NCBI GenBank assembly: GCA_963989245.1
Contig: CAXDII010000388.1
Coordinates: forward strand, 193,501 to 257,500
DNA length: 64,000 nt
Direction: 5' to 3'
Source: Nansenia antarctica
Lineage: Eukaryota > Chordata > Actinopteri > Argentiniformes > Microstomatidae
A program made the translations under genes and the position numbers. The notes under the pieces were generated by a model, which had not been told where the DNA came from, searched no databases, and worked only from the letters and a program-made list of their open reading frames with translations. Shown here in pieces: positions 22,205 to 32,240 of the stretch; within the stretch, counting starts at the first letter, position 1; each line of letters starts with the position of its first letter.

Positions 22205-22362
22205 ACTAGCAGTGTAACTTCCAGTGCCCCCTGGCCATAGCCTAGTTTACTGTTTCTAATGATGACTGATGGACAGATGATTCACTTACTGAGTCAAATG
22301 TATTCATTGTAAGTCTTGTTGGATAGCGGCGTCTGCTAAACGCCGTAACTGTAAATGAAACA
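22205..22362 (+). mobile_element. SINE copy (CGTCTGCTAAA tail family)
   Basis: Contains GTGCCCCCTGGCCATAG, GATGATTCACTTACT and a GGCGTCTGCTAAACGCC tail. The same order recurs at 46270-46430 and inverted at 35695-35860 and 50770-50885, so this is one dispersed family. Confidence 0.6.
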
Positions 22363-22755
22363 ACGGTTGTCACCGTCCTCCTCATCCTTCTCAGACCCCG
22401 CTGAGTGCACGCTGCATCAAACGTCACATTATTTTAATTAGGCCGTGTGGATATCCTGTTAGGCCGCGGTGTCGACGGCCCCTCTCCTGAAACAGGAAGT
22501 GATACACGAGGCCGTCGGCCTGTTGAGAGAGCAGAGAGGCAGAGAGGCTCATGGGTCTGCTGCTGCTGCCAACGCCCAGAGCCTGGACAGGAATATGTCT
22601 GTCCAATCAGGAGGCTCCCTCTGTGTCAGGGACAGGGCACGGTACACCTGGGAACCCGGGGGGGGGGTTAGGTACTGTGTCATGTGGAGGTGAAGATGAC
22701 TGAAAAACAAGGACACTTTGTCTTTTTTTTGTCTCTTTTTTACAGCCTCCAGACA

Positions 22756-22850
22756 CCAAGGGAGGCTGTTTGGAAGTAGAAATCGGGCAGGACAGGCCCA
22801 TGCACGTTACAATGAGCCCGTCCTCCGATTTCTACCTCCACCAGCCTCCC
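22756..22850. repeat. Inverted repeat built on a 30-bp dispersed motif
   Basis: An inverted, slightly diverged copy (22761-22791) faces a direct copy at 22820-22849. The direct copy recurs identically at 23271-23300 across the Tc1 fragment. Confidence 0.7.
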
Positions 22851-22884
22851 TGAAAGGCACATGTAAGTCAACATTACATACATA

Positions 22885-23270
22885 CAGTGGCTTGCAAAAG
22901 TATTCACCCCCTTGGCATTTTTCGTGTTTTGTTGCCTCACAACCTGGAATTAAAATGTATTGTTTGAAAGTTTGCATCATTTAATTTACAGAATATGCTT
23001 ACAACTTTGAAGATGTTTTTTTTTTTTATTATTGTGAAGCAAACAACAACAAATAGGACAAAATAACAGAAAACGTCAATGTGCATAACTATTCACCCCC
23101 TTAAAGTCAGTACTTTGTAGAGCCACCTTTTGCGGCAATCACAGCTGCAAGTCGCTTTTGATAAGTCTCTATGAGCTTGCCACATCTTTCCACTGGGATT
23201 TTTGCCCATTCCTCAAGGGAAAACTGCTCCAGCTCCTTCAAGTTTGAAGGTTTGAGCTTGTGAACAGCAA
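22885..23270 (-). mobile_element. Tc1-like transposon fragment with transposase C-terminus
   Basis: The left end is CAGTGGCTTGCAAAAGTATT directly after a TA, as in fish Tc1 elements. The - strand encodes LEQFSLEEWAKIPVERCGKL and ends AAKGGSTKY with a stop at 23107, matching the conserved C-terminus of Tc1 transposases. Catalytic parts and the right inverted repeat are missing. The fragment ends abruptly at a 30-bp repeat. Confidence 0.88.
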
Positions 23271-23350
23271 GTCCTCCGATTTCTACCTCCACCAGCCTCC
23301 TTTTTTAGCGGGTGGAAACACATAGGGGGTAATTCTGTCTGACATCAGTG

Positions 23351-23938
23351 TGTGACGGGGTGTATCTTTTCATGAATCACTCTCAGCTGGATGGCTCACG
23401 TTCATTTATTCTGCAGAACAACAGTGCATCAATTTCTGGACACGGGACTTGCAGGGTCATCGAGCTACATTCTAAAATGATGTTACACACGGACATTCAC
23501 GTTAGCGCCATCATTGTTAACAACAGAAAACTCACATTAACAAACTCGTGATATGTTCCAAACTAACATACTATGAATGGGAAACTCAAAACAGCTATCT
23601 TACTTATCAAACATTCAAATAAAACATAGGTACATTAATAATCTCTTAAATTATATGCGATCTCAGACCCTGCAGAAAACGTGACCTTACCGTCTCAGTG
23701 GTTAAGAATGCACTGAGGGAGATCACGTTACGTCCCGTGCAAATGCACTGTCCAGCTATATTTACACAGCATCCGGGTCACGGACACAGCATCCGGGTCA
23801 CGGACACAGCATCCGGGTCACGGACACAGCATCCGGGTCACGGACACACCCCGGATATACCACGTCATTAAACCCCTAGAGGGCGCAGTTTATACCTATT
23901 TTAGCTATAATTGAACTTGACCTTTCTACTCCGTTACA
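23351..23938 (-). repeat. 3' LTR of the gypsy element
   Basis: 588 bp, TGTAACGG..GTCACA on the - strand. It contains four tandem copies of a 20-bp unit (CACAGCATCCGGGTCACGGA on the + strand) at about 23765-23845 and an AATAAA on the - strand at 23405-23410, a likely polyadenylation signal about 55 bp from the LTR edge. Confidence 0.95.
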
Positions 23939-23952
23939 TACACCCCCCTTAA
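23939..23952 (-). promoter_or_regulatory. Polypurine tract
   Basis: The - strand reads AAGGGGGGTGTA immediately before the 3' LTR, the expected place for plus-strand priming. Confidence 0.75.
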
Positions 23953-24277
23953 ATTATACTAAAATGGGGCAACAGCATGAAAACCGGAGGACAGTAAAAA
24001 AAAACAGGAGCGAAAAAACAAACAAATGACAAAACAAAAAACAACGTGGATCTCGAGCACTGATGTACCAAAACTCAACATTATAAATTCTTCCATAAGA
24101 AGTGTGTAAGGACAGATTGGTACCAAAACCCGTACTTATCACAGAGGAGAAAGAGATGCCATCTACATCCCACAGTTGTACATAACTTTGCCCTTACAAG
24201 AGGATCTCATGACTCTAGGTCACGACTCAGACCGGAAGCAAAATAAATAAAGCAAAAAAACTGGATGCACTACGCCC

Positions 24278-27200
24278 CTACATAGACGCCGCAATGAAAC
24301 TAAATGCAGAACCTATGAAAGGCTCAGTACTCCCTTTAAGCATCTGCCCTGACATCTCACAAATAAGCCTATTTGGGTTCCTAACACTCCTCCCACATCT
24401 CGTGACAACTGATGGAACTTGAGCACTCTGTGAACGTGTGCAAACTACCTGCTCCGGCTCAACCTCAACTAGAATTGGAAGGTCACCATGGGCATCACAT
24501 CTAGCTTCAGGTGAGTGTACTGTGTCACATACTGTGTCAGGGGGATAATCAGTGTGGCAGTCAGGTACAGAGTCATCAGGAACACTATCCAGCAACTCAT
24601 CTGGTCGGTCTTCCTTCGAGGCACTCGGCACGGGCATAGTCCCTCCGTTGACTTCTTCCTCATGGATGCTCTCTGCCCCCGCGTGCTCAGGCGACTCCAA
24701 GACCCAGTCCCTGGTGCGCAACCGAGAGGCCTCTTCAACATCAGAGGTGACAGAGCCCTGAACACTGGCACAGGAAGCTATAGACTGCGACTCCTCTAGG
24801 GATGCCGGGTTCCCATCTTGTTCCGGAACTGTCAAGAAGTCAACCGGAAGCAGCATGTTCCTGTGTACAACCTTCTCTCTATTCGTGACAACATCTCTGA
24901 TCCTGTACACGTTGATGTCCGATCTCACAGACACCACATCGAAAGGAGTTGATTCCCACCGGTCTGCGATCTTCTTCTTCCCTCTCTCACCTCGATTGGC
25001 AAGCAGCACTTTGTCACCAACACCCAACGGCAGTCCTCTGACCTTCCGGTTGTACAGTTTGGCGTGGCGATCTTGTTCCCTGATGGCATTCCTTTGAGCG
25101 ATCTGTGCTGCTTCAGAAAGATCTCTCCTCAGATGTTGCACAAACTCATGACGACTGACAACGGCATCATCCTCCAGCACATGATGAAACATGACATCCA
25201 CGGGCAGCCGTGGGACCCGTCCGAACATCAGGTAGAATGGCGCGAAGCCCGTGGTCTCATGCACAGTGGAGTTGTAGCAGAAGGTCAGTGTCTGGAGCAT
25301 CTGTGGCCACCTGGACTTGCTCAGTGGAGGGAGGGCCCTTATCATGCCCCCGAGGGTCCTGTTGAACCTCTCTGTGACGCCGTTGCCCATGGGGTGGTAT
25401 GGAGTCGTATGGGACTTATGCACACCTGCCATCTCTAGTAGATCTTTTAGAAGCCGACTCTCAAAGTTAGCTCCCTGATCCGAATGGATTCTTTTGGGGA
25501 ACCCATATATGCAAAAAAACTTGTCCCATAGACAGCGGGCAACTTGTTTCGCAGTTTGGTTCCGACAGGGGAAGGCAAGAGCTACTTTAGAAAAATGGTC
25601 CGTAACAACAAGAACATCAATGGTCTTCTTGTCGCTCTGCTCTGCGGTCCAAAAATCGATGCACACTAAGTCCATAGGAGCTGAAGTGCGGATGCTCTCA
25701 AGAGGTGCTCGGGCGTGTGGTTCAGGAGTCTTCCCCAAAATACATCTCTGACAGTGCTTCACGTGATTCTCAACATCCCTCTGCATGCCTGTCCAGAAGA
25801 ATCGTTCACTGGCCAGAGAGGATGATCTTGAGCGACCCTGGTGGCCAGCAGCATCGTGGACTCCATGCAAGACTTGTCGCTTCAGAGCTTCTGGAGTGAC
25901 GAACTGAAAGATCCTCTTGTCCCTGATGCGGTCTCTCTTCACACGGTAGAGGAGTCCACTACGCACTCTTAACTTCTTCCAGTGTTTCAACAGCCTGAGC
26001 ACACAGCTAGACTCAGCTGTTCTCTCGTGTGCATTTGGTTTCCTATGTCGCTGCATATAAAAGAGAACCCTGCTCACTACAGCATCTTGTTGCTGGAGAT
26101 TGTGTAATTGACTCTGTGGGATGGCGATGGAAGGGTCTTCCTCGGGCAATTGCAAATACTCCGGATTAATGTAGGGCAGCTGAGAAACACCCCCAGTACG
26201 ATGGACGTCCATGACAGCAGACACCTCCTCAGCACTAATGGCACCTCCAGAAGACTCAGGACTCAGGACCTCATCTGTGTCGACATTAGTGTGCTGAACA
26301 CCTTGACAGTTGGTAGTCAGCCGGAAAGCGTCCTGCACCGTACCAGCCACTACTCCATTCACCTGATCCAGCAAGGACAGGTAAGGCTCCCTCACCAGGC
26401 GATGGCTCACACAGGACTTAACAAATGGCTCACGGCTCAGCGCATCAGCGACTATGTTCCTAGGCCCTGGGATATAATTCAGATCGAAATCATATGCAGC
26501 AAGTTTGGCCACCCACCTCTGTTCGCATGCATCTAACTTGGGCTTCGTTAGGATGTAGGTCAAGGGGTTGTTATCCGACCACGCTGTGAAATGCACTCCC
26601 TTCAGCCAGTGGGAAAACTTCTCGCATACAGCCCACTTCAATGCCAGGAACTCAAGTCGGTGAGCTGGATAGTTCAACTGAGCATGTGACAGCGTCCTAC
26701 TAGCGAAGGCAACTGGTCTTGCAACTTTATCACCAGGCTGGAGCTGAGAGATGACGGCGCCAATCCCATCGAATGAAGCATCCACTGCTAGGATAAATGG
26801 CTTTGCGAAATCAGGATGGGCCAGGGTTACAGAATGCAGGAGATCGCGCTTCAATGTCTCGAAAGCATCCCTACACTCGGGCGTCCAGTCAGCTGGTTTG
26901 AGCTTTACAAGATTGTGACATTTCTTCACTGGTTTTCTCCCTCTGCGTGCCTTTTCTCCAGCATTCTGTCCAGAGAGAAGCTTGAATAGGGGTCTGGCCT
27001 TAGAGGAACAATCTTCAATGAAGTGCTGATAGTAAAGCATCATGCCCAAGAAGGACCTAATCTTCTTCTGTGAAGGAGACACCCCATCACTGTCCATCAG
27101 ATCGGATACCTGTACTTGGCTAATGGCTTCAACCTTTCCAGGGTCCGTCTGCACTCCTGACTCATTGATGATATGGCCGAGAAACCGTACTGATTTCCGC

Positions 27201-29002
27201 AGAAGATAGCACTTCTTTGGAGCCAGTTTGAGATTGTTGTACTTCAAACGAGAGAAAACCATCTCTAGACGCTCGAGTGCCAACTGTTCTGTAGGAGCGA
27301 AGACCATAACATCGTCTAGGTAGCACAATAGACTGGTGAAATTCTGATCCCCAAAGATCGAGAGCATCATCCGCATGAATGTAGCCGGGCTGTTGGACAA
27401 CCCTTGAGGCATCCGGTTATATTCATGCAGGCCAAAGGGAGAGGAGAACGCAGTGTATTTCTTGTGGTCCTCATGTAAAGGCACGTTGTAGAAACCAGAG
27501 GTAAGGTCCATTGTGGAGAAGTAGGCATTACCACCTAGTGCAGCCAGCGCGTCAGCCTGATGAGGCAGCGGATGTGCGTCTTTCGTTGTCCTCGCATTAA
27601 GCCATCTGAAGTCCGTACAGATGCGCAATCCTCCATCCTTCTTCCACACAAGAACCAAGGGCGAGGCATATTCGCTGTTGGACTTACGAATTATGCCCTT
27701 CTCCTCCATGTCGTTGATGGCAGACCTCAGCTTCTCGTAGTGGTTCGGTGGCACTCTGCGGTAGGGCAGGCGAAATGGCCTCTCGTCCACCAGATGTATC
27801 TTGTGCACGAAGTCAGACGCCTCACCACAGTCCAACTTGTGGCGTGAAAAGATTGACTCGTATTTCACAACAAGCTGACAAAGCTTCTCTCTCCACAGGT
27901 CAGAGACTTCACACGCGTCCAAGTCTAGGTCGCGTAGACCAAGTTCCTCCAGTGCCTTTCTGATGTCTTCTTTGGGCCTTGCTACAGACTCACCAGTCAC
28001 GGATTGTGGGGAAGACTGAATGTGGTCGGGCGGGGACAGATCTTCAGCGGCAATGCAGGGGAACACGTCCGCCAATTTGGTGTTTCGCTTCAGCACTACC
28101 GGCTCACCGGTGGGATTCACAACCTTCATAGGCAGCCATCGGTCGCCCCACATCGGCGTAACAACTCTGCCAACCAGAACTTTATTCGGTCTGCATCTGG
28201 ACTGAGTTGGTTCCACAACCACCGTACTGCCCTCTGATATAGGTGCCGACACAGGGAGTCTGCCCCATACAAGATGCTCACTATTTGGCTGTAGCACCAC
28301 ACACTGTTGTAGCTTCAGTGTGCCAACCTTCTCAGGCACTGTCTCACCCCTCCATCTCTCTGTATTGGAAAGGAGAGAGAAGAAGTGATGACAGTCCCCA
28401 TCACTGCCACCACCATGTTCAGATATCAGCCGCCAATAGCTGTCAGTCTTCCTCATTAACTCTAGGATTTTCTTGATGGCATTACTGCCTAGAATCATGT
28501 CATCGGTCTGTCCAGGCACCACAAGCATTGGGATGACCATCTTGCAGTCATACACCACCACATCGACATTGTATATTGCCTTAGGTACAACTCGGTGACC
28601 ACCACATCCTATGATAATGACATCATCAGCGGGGCATCCTCTCAGATCAGGGTTACGCTGCAAGAGACGCGCCTCCGCAGCCTCGCTAAGCGTGCATGCC
28701 ATAGAACCACTGTCTATCATCGCTCTAAGAGAGACATCTGCAGCGGAGACAGTGGTGTAGAATAAACTATCAGACCTTTGGACTCGGTGTAGACCTTGAA
28801 ATACTACTGTTTTGTTCGAAGGCGCTCTGGAGATGAATGACTTGTATGTTGACTCACAATCAGCCATTTCATCATTGGGAGAGATATCAACAGGATCTGC
28901 ACAGTCCTCCCTTGAATGCAGATCTATAAGTTTCCCTGCTGCGCCGACTGGGCACGCCCCTGCATCGGACACTTGGATCTGGGGTGTCCAGGCGAATGGC
29001 AC
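24278..29002 (-). CDS. pol: Pol polyprotein: protease, reverse transcriptase, RNase H, integrase
   Basis: A long open frame in the -1 frame relative to gag. The product probably starts by frameshifting at 28930-28936, not at the first methionine (29002). Order: aspartic protease with MIDSGS (about residue 97; DSG instead of the common DTG), reverse transcriptase with FSTMDLTSGFYNVPL and the YLDDVMVF catalytic box (about 560), RNase H with LAVDASFDG (about 741), an integrase H2C2 finger ending CQRC (about 1083) and a DDE core with VCIDFW (about 1112), HSDQGANFES (about 1170) and TERFNRTLGG (about 1210). A 250-residue acidic tail follows, with no chromodomain recognised. All catalytic motifs look intact. 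Confidence 0.95.
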   Translation of the reverse strand: MPFAWTPQIQVSDAGACPVGAAGKLIDLHSREDCADPVDISPNDEMADCESTYKSFISRAPSNKTVVFQGLHRVQRSDSLFYTTVSAADVSLRAMIDSGSMACTLSEAAEARLLQRNPDLRGCPADDVIIIGCGGHRVVPKAIYNVDVVVYDCKMVIPMLVVPGQTDDMILGSNAIKKILELMRKTDSYWRLISEHGGGSDGDCHHFFSLLSNTERWRGETVPEKVGTLKLQQCVVLQPNSEHLVWGRLPVSAPISEGSTVVVEPTQSRCRPNKVLVGRVVTPMWGDRWLPMKVVNPTGEPVVLKRNTKLADVFPCIAAEDLSPPDHIQSSPQSVTGESVARPKEDIRKALEELGLRDLDLDACEVSDLWREKLCQLVVKYESIFSRHKLDCGEASDFVHKIHLVDERPFRLPYRRVPPNHYEKLRSAINDMEEKGIIRKSNSEYASPLVLVWKKDGGLRICTDFRWLNARTTKDAHPLPHQADALAALGGNAYFSTMDLTSGFYNVPLHEDHKKYTAFSSPFGLHEYNRMPQGLSNSPATFMRMMLSIFGDQNFTSLLCYLDDVMVFAPTEQLALERLEMVFSRLKYNNLKLAPKKCYLLRKSVRFLGHIINESGVQTDPGKVEAISQVQVSDLMDSDGVSPSQKKIRSFLGMMLYYQHFIEDCSSKARPLFKLLSGQNAGEKARRGRKPVKKCHNLVKLKPADWTPECRDAFETLKRDLLHSVTLAHPDFAKPFILAVDASFDGIGAVISQLQPGDKVARPVAFASRTLSHAQLNYPAHRLEFLALKWAVCEKFSHWLKGVHFTAWSDNNPLTYILTKPKLDACEQRWVAKLAAYDFDLNYIPGPRNIVADALSREPFVKSCVSHRLVREPYLSLLDQVNGVVAGTVQDAFRLTTNCQGVQHTNVDTDEVLSPESSGGAISAEEVSAVMDVHRTGGVSQLPYINPEYLQLPEEDPSIAIPQSQLHNLQQQDAVVSRVLFYMQRHRKPNAHERTAESSCVLRLLKHWKKLRVRSGLLYRVKRDRIRDKRIFQFVTPEALKRQVLHGVHDAAGHQGRSRSSSLASERFFWTGMQRDVENHVKHCQRCILGKTPEPHARAPLESIRTSAPMDLVCIDFWTAEQSDKKTIDVLVVTDHFSKVALAFPCRNQTAKQVARCLWDKFFCIYGFPKRIHSDQGANFESRLLKDLLEMAGVHKSHTTPYHPMGNGVTERFNRTLGGMIRALPPLSKSRWPQMLQTLTFCYNSTVHETTGFAPFYLMFGRVPRLPVDVMFHHVLEDDAVVSRHEFVQHLRRDLSEAAQIAQRNAIREQDRHAKLYNRKVRGLPLGVGDKVLLANRGERGKKKIADRWESTPFDVVSVRSDINVYRIRDVVTNREKVVHRNMLLPVDFLTVPEQDGNPASLEESQSIASCASVQGSVTSDVEEASRLRTRDWVLESPEHAGAESIHEEEVNGGTMPVPSASKEDRPDELLDSVPDDSVPDCHTDYPPDTVCDTVHSPEARCDAHGDLPILVEVEPEQVVCTRSQSAQVPSVVTRCGRSVRNPNRLICEMSGQMLKGSTEPFIGSAFSFIAASM
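28877..28936 (-). promoter_or_regulatory. Programmed -1 ribosomal frameshift signal between gag and pol
   Basis: On the - strand the gag frame reads ..G GGA AAC.. at 28936-28930, a canonical XXXYYYZ heptamer, 3 nt before the gag stop. After a 5-nt spacer (TTATA) comes a perfect 8-bp stem GATCTGCA/TGCAGATC (28924-28917 with 28901-28894) around a 15-nt loop. Loop bases GGGAG can pair with downstream CTCCC (28881-28877), giving an H-type pseudoknot. A -1 slip enters the pol frame exactly (GGG AAA CTT). Confidence 0.88.
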
Positions 29003-30315
29003 TGGAAGCAGAGCCTCTGGTCACGGCAGTGAGTCCAAGCAGAGTGTCTAGCGTCGCCACACACAGCACACGGCAGGTTATTCAGACCCTCAATCCTGGG
29101 GGGGCTGGGTCTATACTGCTTGTTTGACATGTCCTTAGCAGGAGCAGACTTCTCCACTAGGACTTTCTCTAGCATTGAGATGATACGTTCAAAGGCCTCT
29201 GCCCCCTTGTCTGGGCGAGTATCCTGCTTTTCAGGTGAACACATATCAGTGCCTGACATCTCAACTCTGTTCACTAGCACACCCTCACTGGGCCTTTTAC
29301 TCACGGCTGCGGCAACACCGTACGAGCACACCTGAGTGTGGAACTCGTCAAGTACATCTTGGACCTCTACAGCAGTCCACTTATCGATCGTCTTTGATCT
29401 GAAAGTCATGGCAAGCTCTTTGGATGGACAGTTCCTGATGAACATACGTGTCACCTCCAGGAGAGGGCACTCAAGTGTTTTACCTTGTTCTTTGAGGCGA
29501 TCAGTGGCAACATCTGCAGCTTGATTGAGGCGTAGCCAGTAGTCATACGCATCCTCACCACTCTTCGGCAGCGTGGTGTAGAAGTCGGCTAGGGGGATAG
29601 GTGAACAGGGAACAGCAGCAAAATGCTTACGTAGAAGACCATAGATGGCCTCTGGGTTTTCAGCGACATTAATGCCACTGCTCCTCGTCCCATACTTCAC
29701 TACATCCTTAGCCCTGCCCCTGAGATGGGTGAATATTTCTTCCGCCTGCTGATCTGCTCTGATGTTCGCCTTTTTCACATAACTCCTCATTATGTCTTCC
29801 CACTCACGCACATTCACTGCGTCCTTATCATCCCCTCTGAACGTTGGAGGCTCCTTCACCCTCCTGTGAGGTACCAACTGGACTTGGGACAGGTCTAGAC
29901 TCTGGGTGGATGTATCAGTGGGCGTGGTCTGTGCATGCGCAGTGCTAAGAGGAGGTAGCGTTGAGTCAAGGCGTGCAAGTATGCTATCTGCCAGCTGTAG
30001 ACCAACATCTCTAATTATGTCACTCATCTGGCTCACTACATTAGGTAACTGGAAAGCAGAGATTGGGGATGGGGCATCACTGACCCGTGTGCTCGGTGCA
30101 TGATCAATGTCGTGGCTCTGAGAAGGAACTGTGTCCCCACTAACTGAAAGGGCCCCAGCAGTATCCTGACTACCCACAACATGAACATCACCCCCCTGAA
30201 CAGGACTATCATAACTCAACACTGGAATCCCCCTACCTCCACTGAGGAGGATCGCTCTACCCCTCCCAATGCTACTGCTTAGTGGCGTACTGAAACATCC
30301 TGGTCTGTGGCTCAT
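28924..30315 (-). CDS. gag: Gag polyprotein with zinc knuckles
   Basis: A 463-residue frame starting about 280 bp inside the 5' LTR. A capsid-like region contains EPPTFRGDDKDAVNVREWED, usual for fish gypsy Gag. Near the C-terminus are two zinc knuckles: CAVCGDARHSAWTHC (one residue longer than standard) and a canonical CX2CX4HX4C in CFQCHSPGHPRSKC. The frame ends at TAG 28924-28926, overlapping pol. Gag would package element RNA in cytoplasmic particles. Confidence 0.93.
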   Translation of the reverse strand: MSHRPGCFSTPLSSSIGRGRAILLSGGRGIPVLSYDSPVQGGDVHVVGSQDTAGALSVSGDTVPSQSHDIDHAPSTRVSDAPSPISAFQLPNVVSQMSDIIRDVGLQLADSILARLDSTLPPLSTAHAQTTPTDTSTQSLDLSQVQLVPHRRVKEPPTFRGDDKDAVNVREWEDIMRSYVKKANIRADQQAEEIFTHLRGRAKDVVKYGTRSSGINVAENPEAIYGLLRKHFAAVPCSPIPLADFYTTLPKSGEDAYDYWLRLNQAADVATDRLKEQGKTLECPLLEVTRMFIRNCPSKELAMTFRSKTIDKWTAVEVQDVLDEFHTQVCSYGVAAAVSKRPSEGVLVNRVEMSGTDMCSPEKQDTRPDKGAEAFERIISMLEKVLVEKSAPAKDMSNKQYRPSPPRIEGLNNLPCAVCGDARHSAWTHCRDQRLCFQCHSPGHPRSKCPMQGRAQSAQQGNL

Positions 30316-30578
30316 GTTGAATTACAATTCAAGAAAACAGTACTATACAGACTAATCAGATAAAAGACCAGTAAAGAAAAATGTCACCAAAACAGCAATA
30401 AAACTAAAATAAATCACAGATCGCATTCATTAATTCAACAATCCATTTGTGCATAACATCACCGAATGAACTGAGTGAAACCATACGCCGCCCACCAGAC
30501 AGCACGCAGGAGCGGTCCAGCAGAGTGATCCAGTAGAGTGGTCCCGGGTCAAGGTGAAGAGTTGACTTCAGGTCCACA

Positions 30579-30591
30579 GGTCACGGCACCA
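30579..30591 (-). promoter_or_regulatory. Primer binding site, tRNA-His type
   Basis: One base after the 5' LTR the - strand reads TGGTGCCGTGACC. The first 12 bases match what is expected for the complement of the tRNA-His 3' end. Confidence 0.75.
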
Positions 30592-30592
30592 A

Positions 30593-31180
30593 TGTGACGG
30601 GGTGTATCTTTTCATGAATCACTCTCAGCTGGATGGCTCACGTTCATTTATTCTGCAGAACAACAGTGCATCAATTTCTGGACACGGGACTTGCAGGGTC
30701 ATCGAGCTACATTCTAAAATGATGTTACACACGGACATTCACGTTAGCGCCATCATTGTTAACAACAGAAAACTCACATTAACAAACTCGTGATATGTTC
30801 CAAACTAACATACTATGAATGGGAAACTCAAAACAGCTATCTTACTTATCAAACATTCAAATAAAACATAGGTACATTAATAATCTCTTAAATTATATGC
30901 GATCTCAGACCCTGCAGAAAACATGACCTTACCGTCTCAGTGGTTAAGAATGCACTGAGGGAGATCACGTTACGTCCCGTGCAAATGCACTGTCCAGCTA
31001 TATTTACACAGCATCCGGGTCACGGACACAGCATCCGGGTCACGGACACAGCATCCGGGTCACGGACACAGCATCCGGGTCACGGACACAACCCGGGTAT
31101 ACCACGTCATTAAACCCCTAGAGGGCGCAGTTTATACCTATTTTAGCTATAATTGAACTTGCCCTTTCTACTCCGTTACA
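30593..31180 (-). repeat. 5' LTR of the gypsy element
   Basis: 588 bp, the same length as the other LTR, with four copies of the 20-bp internal repeat and an AATAAA on the - strand at 30647-30652. Differences from the 3' LTR include G/A in GAAAAC(G/A)TGACC and three near the 3' edge. Confidence 0.95.
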
Positions 31181-31349
31181 AGTGCAATGACGCTGTCGCT
31201 TTTTATAAACACATAAACACTGTGCAGCTGTCTGAGATATCAAGCCTTCCAGGGGGCTATTCCATCAATGTCGCTAAAGGGAAAATCCAGGCTTATTTTT
31301 TTATCTGAAGTCTCACGAGAGCCCAGTTTCGCTGTAGCATTCAAGATAG

Positions 31350-31434
31350 AACCCAACAATATTCTGACGCAGCGGGTTTGAGCTGAACTCATTCCATCAC
31401 ATCTGGGTTCTGACTGGACCGGGTCTGGTTCTGT
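31350..31434. repeat. Dispersed repeat, copy 2 (mate at 20640-20735)
   Basis: Nearly identical to 20663-20735. Just beyond it, GGTTCTTTTTGCTCCCCCCG resembles a single unexpanded unit of the minisatellite that follows copy 1. Confidence 0.85.
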
Positions 31435-32047
31435 GGCACCGCCGGTTCTTTTTGCTCCCCCCGGGAGTTTCAGTTTCAGTTTCAGTGTTTCCTTGCCAAG
31501 CGGTTTAATGATGTGAAATGAATCTGTGAGCTCGGCCCCAATTTTTTGTCCTGTGGACAATGTGTTATTTTCAAAGCGGCAGAAAGGTCACCCCAAATAT
31601 TCTTATTAATTATGTATTCTAATTAAGGGTCGGATAGAGCAGGAAATACAATTGTCATCCAACGCCTCGTCACTATTAGCCAGAATTGATTCTTCACAGC
31701 TGGAATGAGTTGAATAGAGGGGGACGATTTCAGGGGTGAAATCTCATTCAAACCAGGAAGGTTCATTAGCGTACCCTCCGTGAATAGTAATACTCCAGAC
31801 TGTAGTCAGGACGTGGATTATACTATGAGGACATTATACCAGTTATACCTCCCATCAATCATCTCCCTCAGCCCTCCCCCTAGTGCATCTTCAACCACGT
31901 CTCTGATTCAGAGCCACGCCTCTCTGTCGTGTGATTCGCTGGAATCAAATAATGACATCCTGTAGCCAGGTTACAGGTGAACTGGACAGACAGACAGACA
32001 GGAGGGACACATTGTTGGCTTAAATAAGGACCACTTGAGAATATATA

Positions 32048-32172
32048 GGGCCAGTTTCACAGACAAGGTTTAAGCCTAATCCTGGACTAAAAAGCATCTT
32101 CAATGGAGATTTTACATTGAAAGTGTGATTTAGTCCAGGACTAGGCTTAAGCCTTGTCTATGAAACCGGCCC
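32048..32172. mobile_element. 125-bp palindromic MITE
   Basis: Nearly full-length inverted repeat: GGGCCAGTTTCACAGACAAG at the left mirrors the right end, with inner arms around AGTCCAGGACTAGGCTTAAG. A diverged copy lies at about 63016-63148. It is non-coding. Confidence 0.85.
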
Positions 32173-32196
32173 ATAGTGTTTTAAAAACTTTGAGAG

Positions 32197-32197
<1 letters not shown>

Positions 32198-32240
<43 letters not shown>

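Larger units (their letters stand above)
23351..31180 (-). mobile_element. Full-length Ty3/gypsy LTR retrotransposon
   Basis: Two 588-bp LTRs (5'-TG..CA-3') bound gag, pol, a primer site and a polypurine tract, all in - orientation. A 4-bp target duplication AGTG flanks it (23347-23350 and 31181-31184). LTR differences are few (I count about four), and both frames are open, so the copy is young and possibly competent. No envelope frame is seen. Domain order protease-RT-RNase H-integrase is that of Metaviridae. Confidence 0.95.

Noticed and set aside
22447..22693. Two overlapping + strand 74-codon frames in GC-rich sequence
   Set aside because: No splice sites, domain or similarity recognised; likely chance frames.
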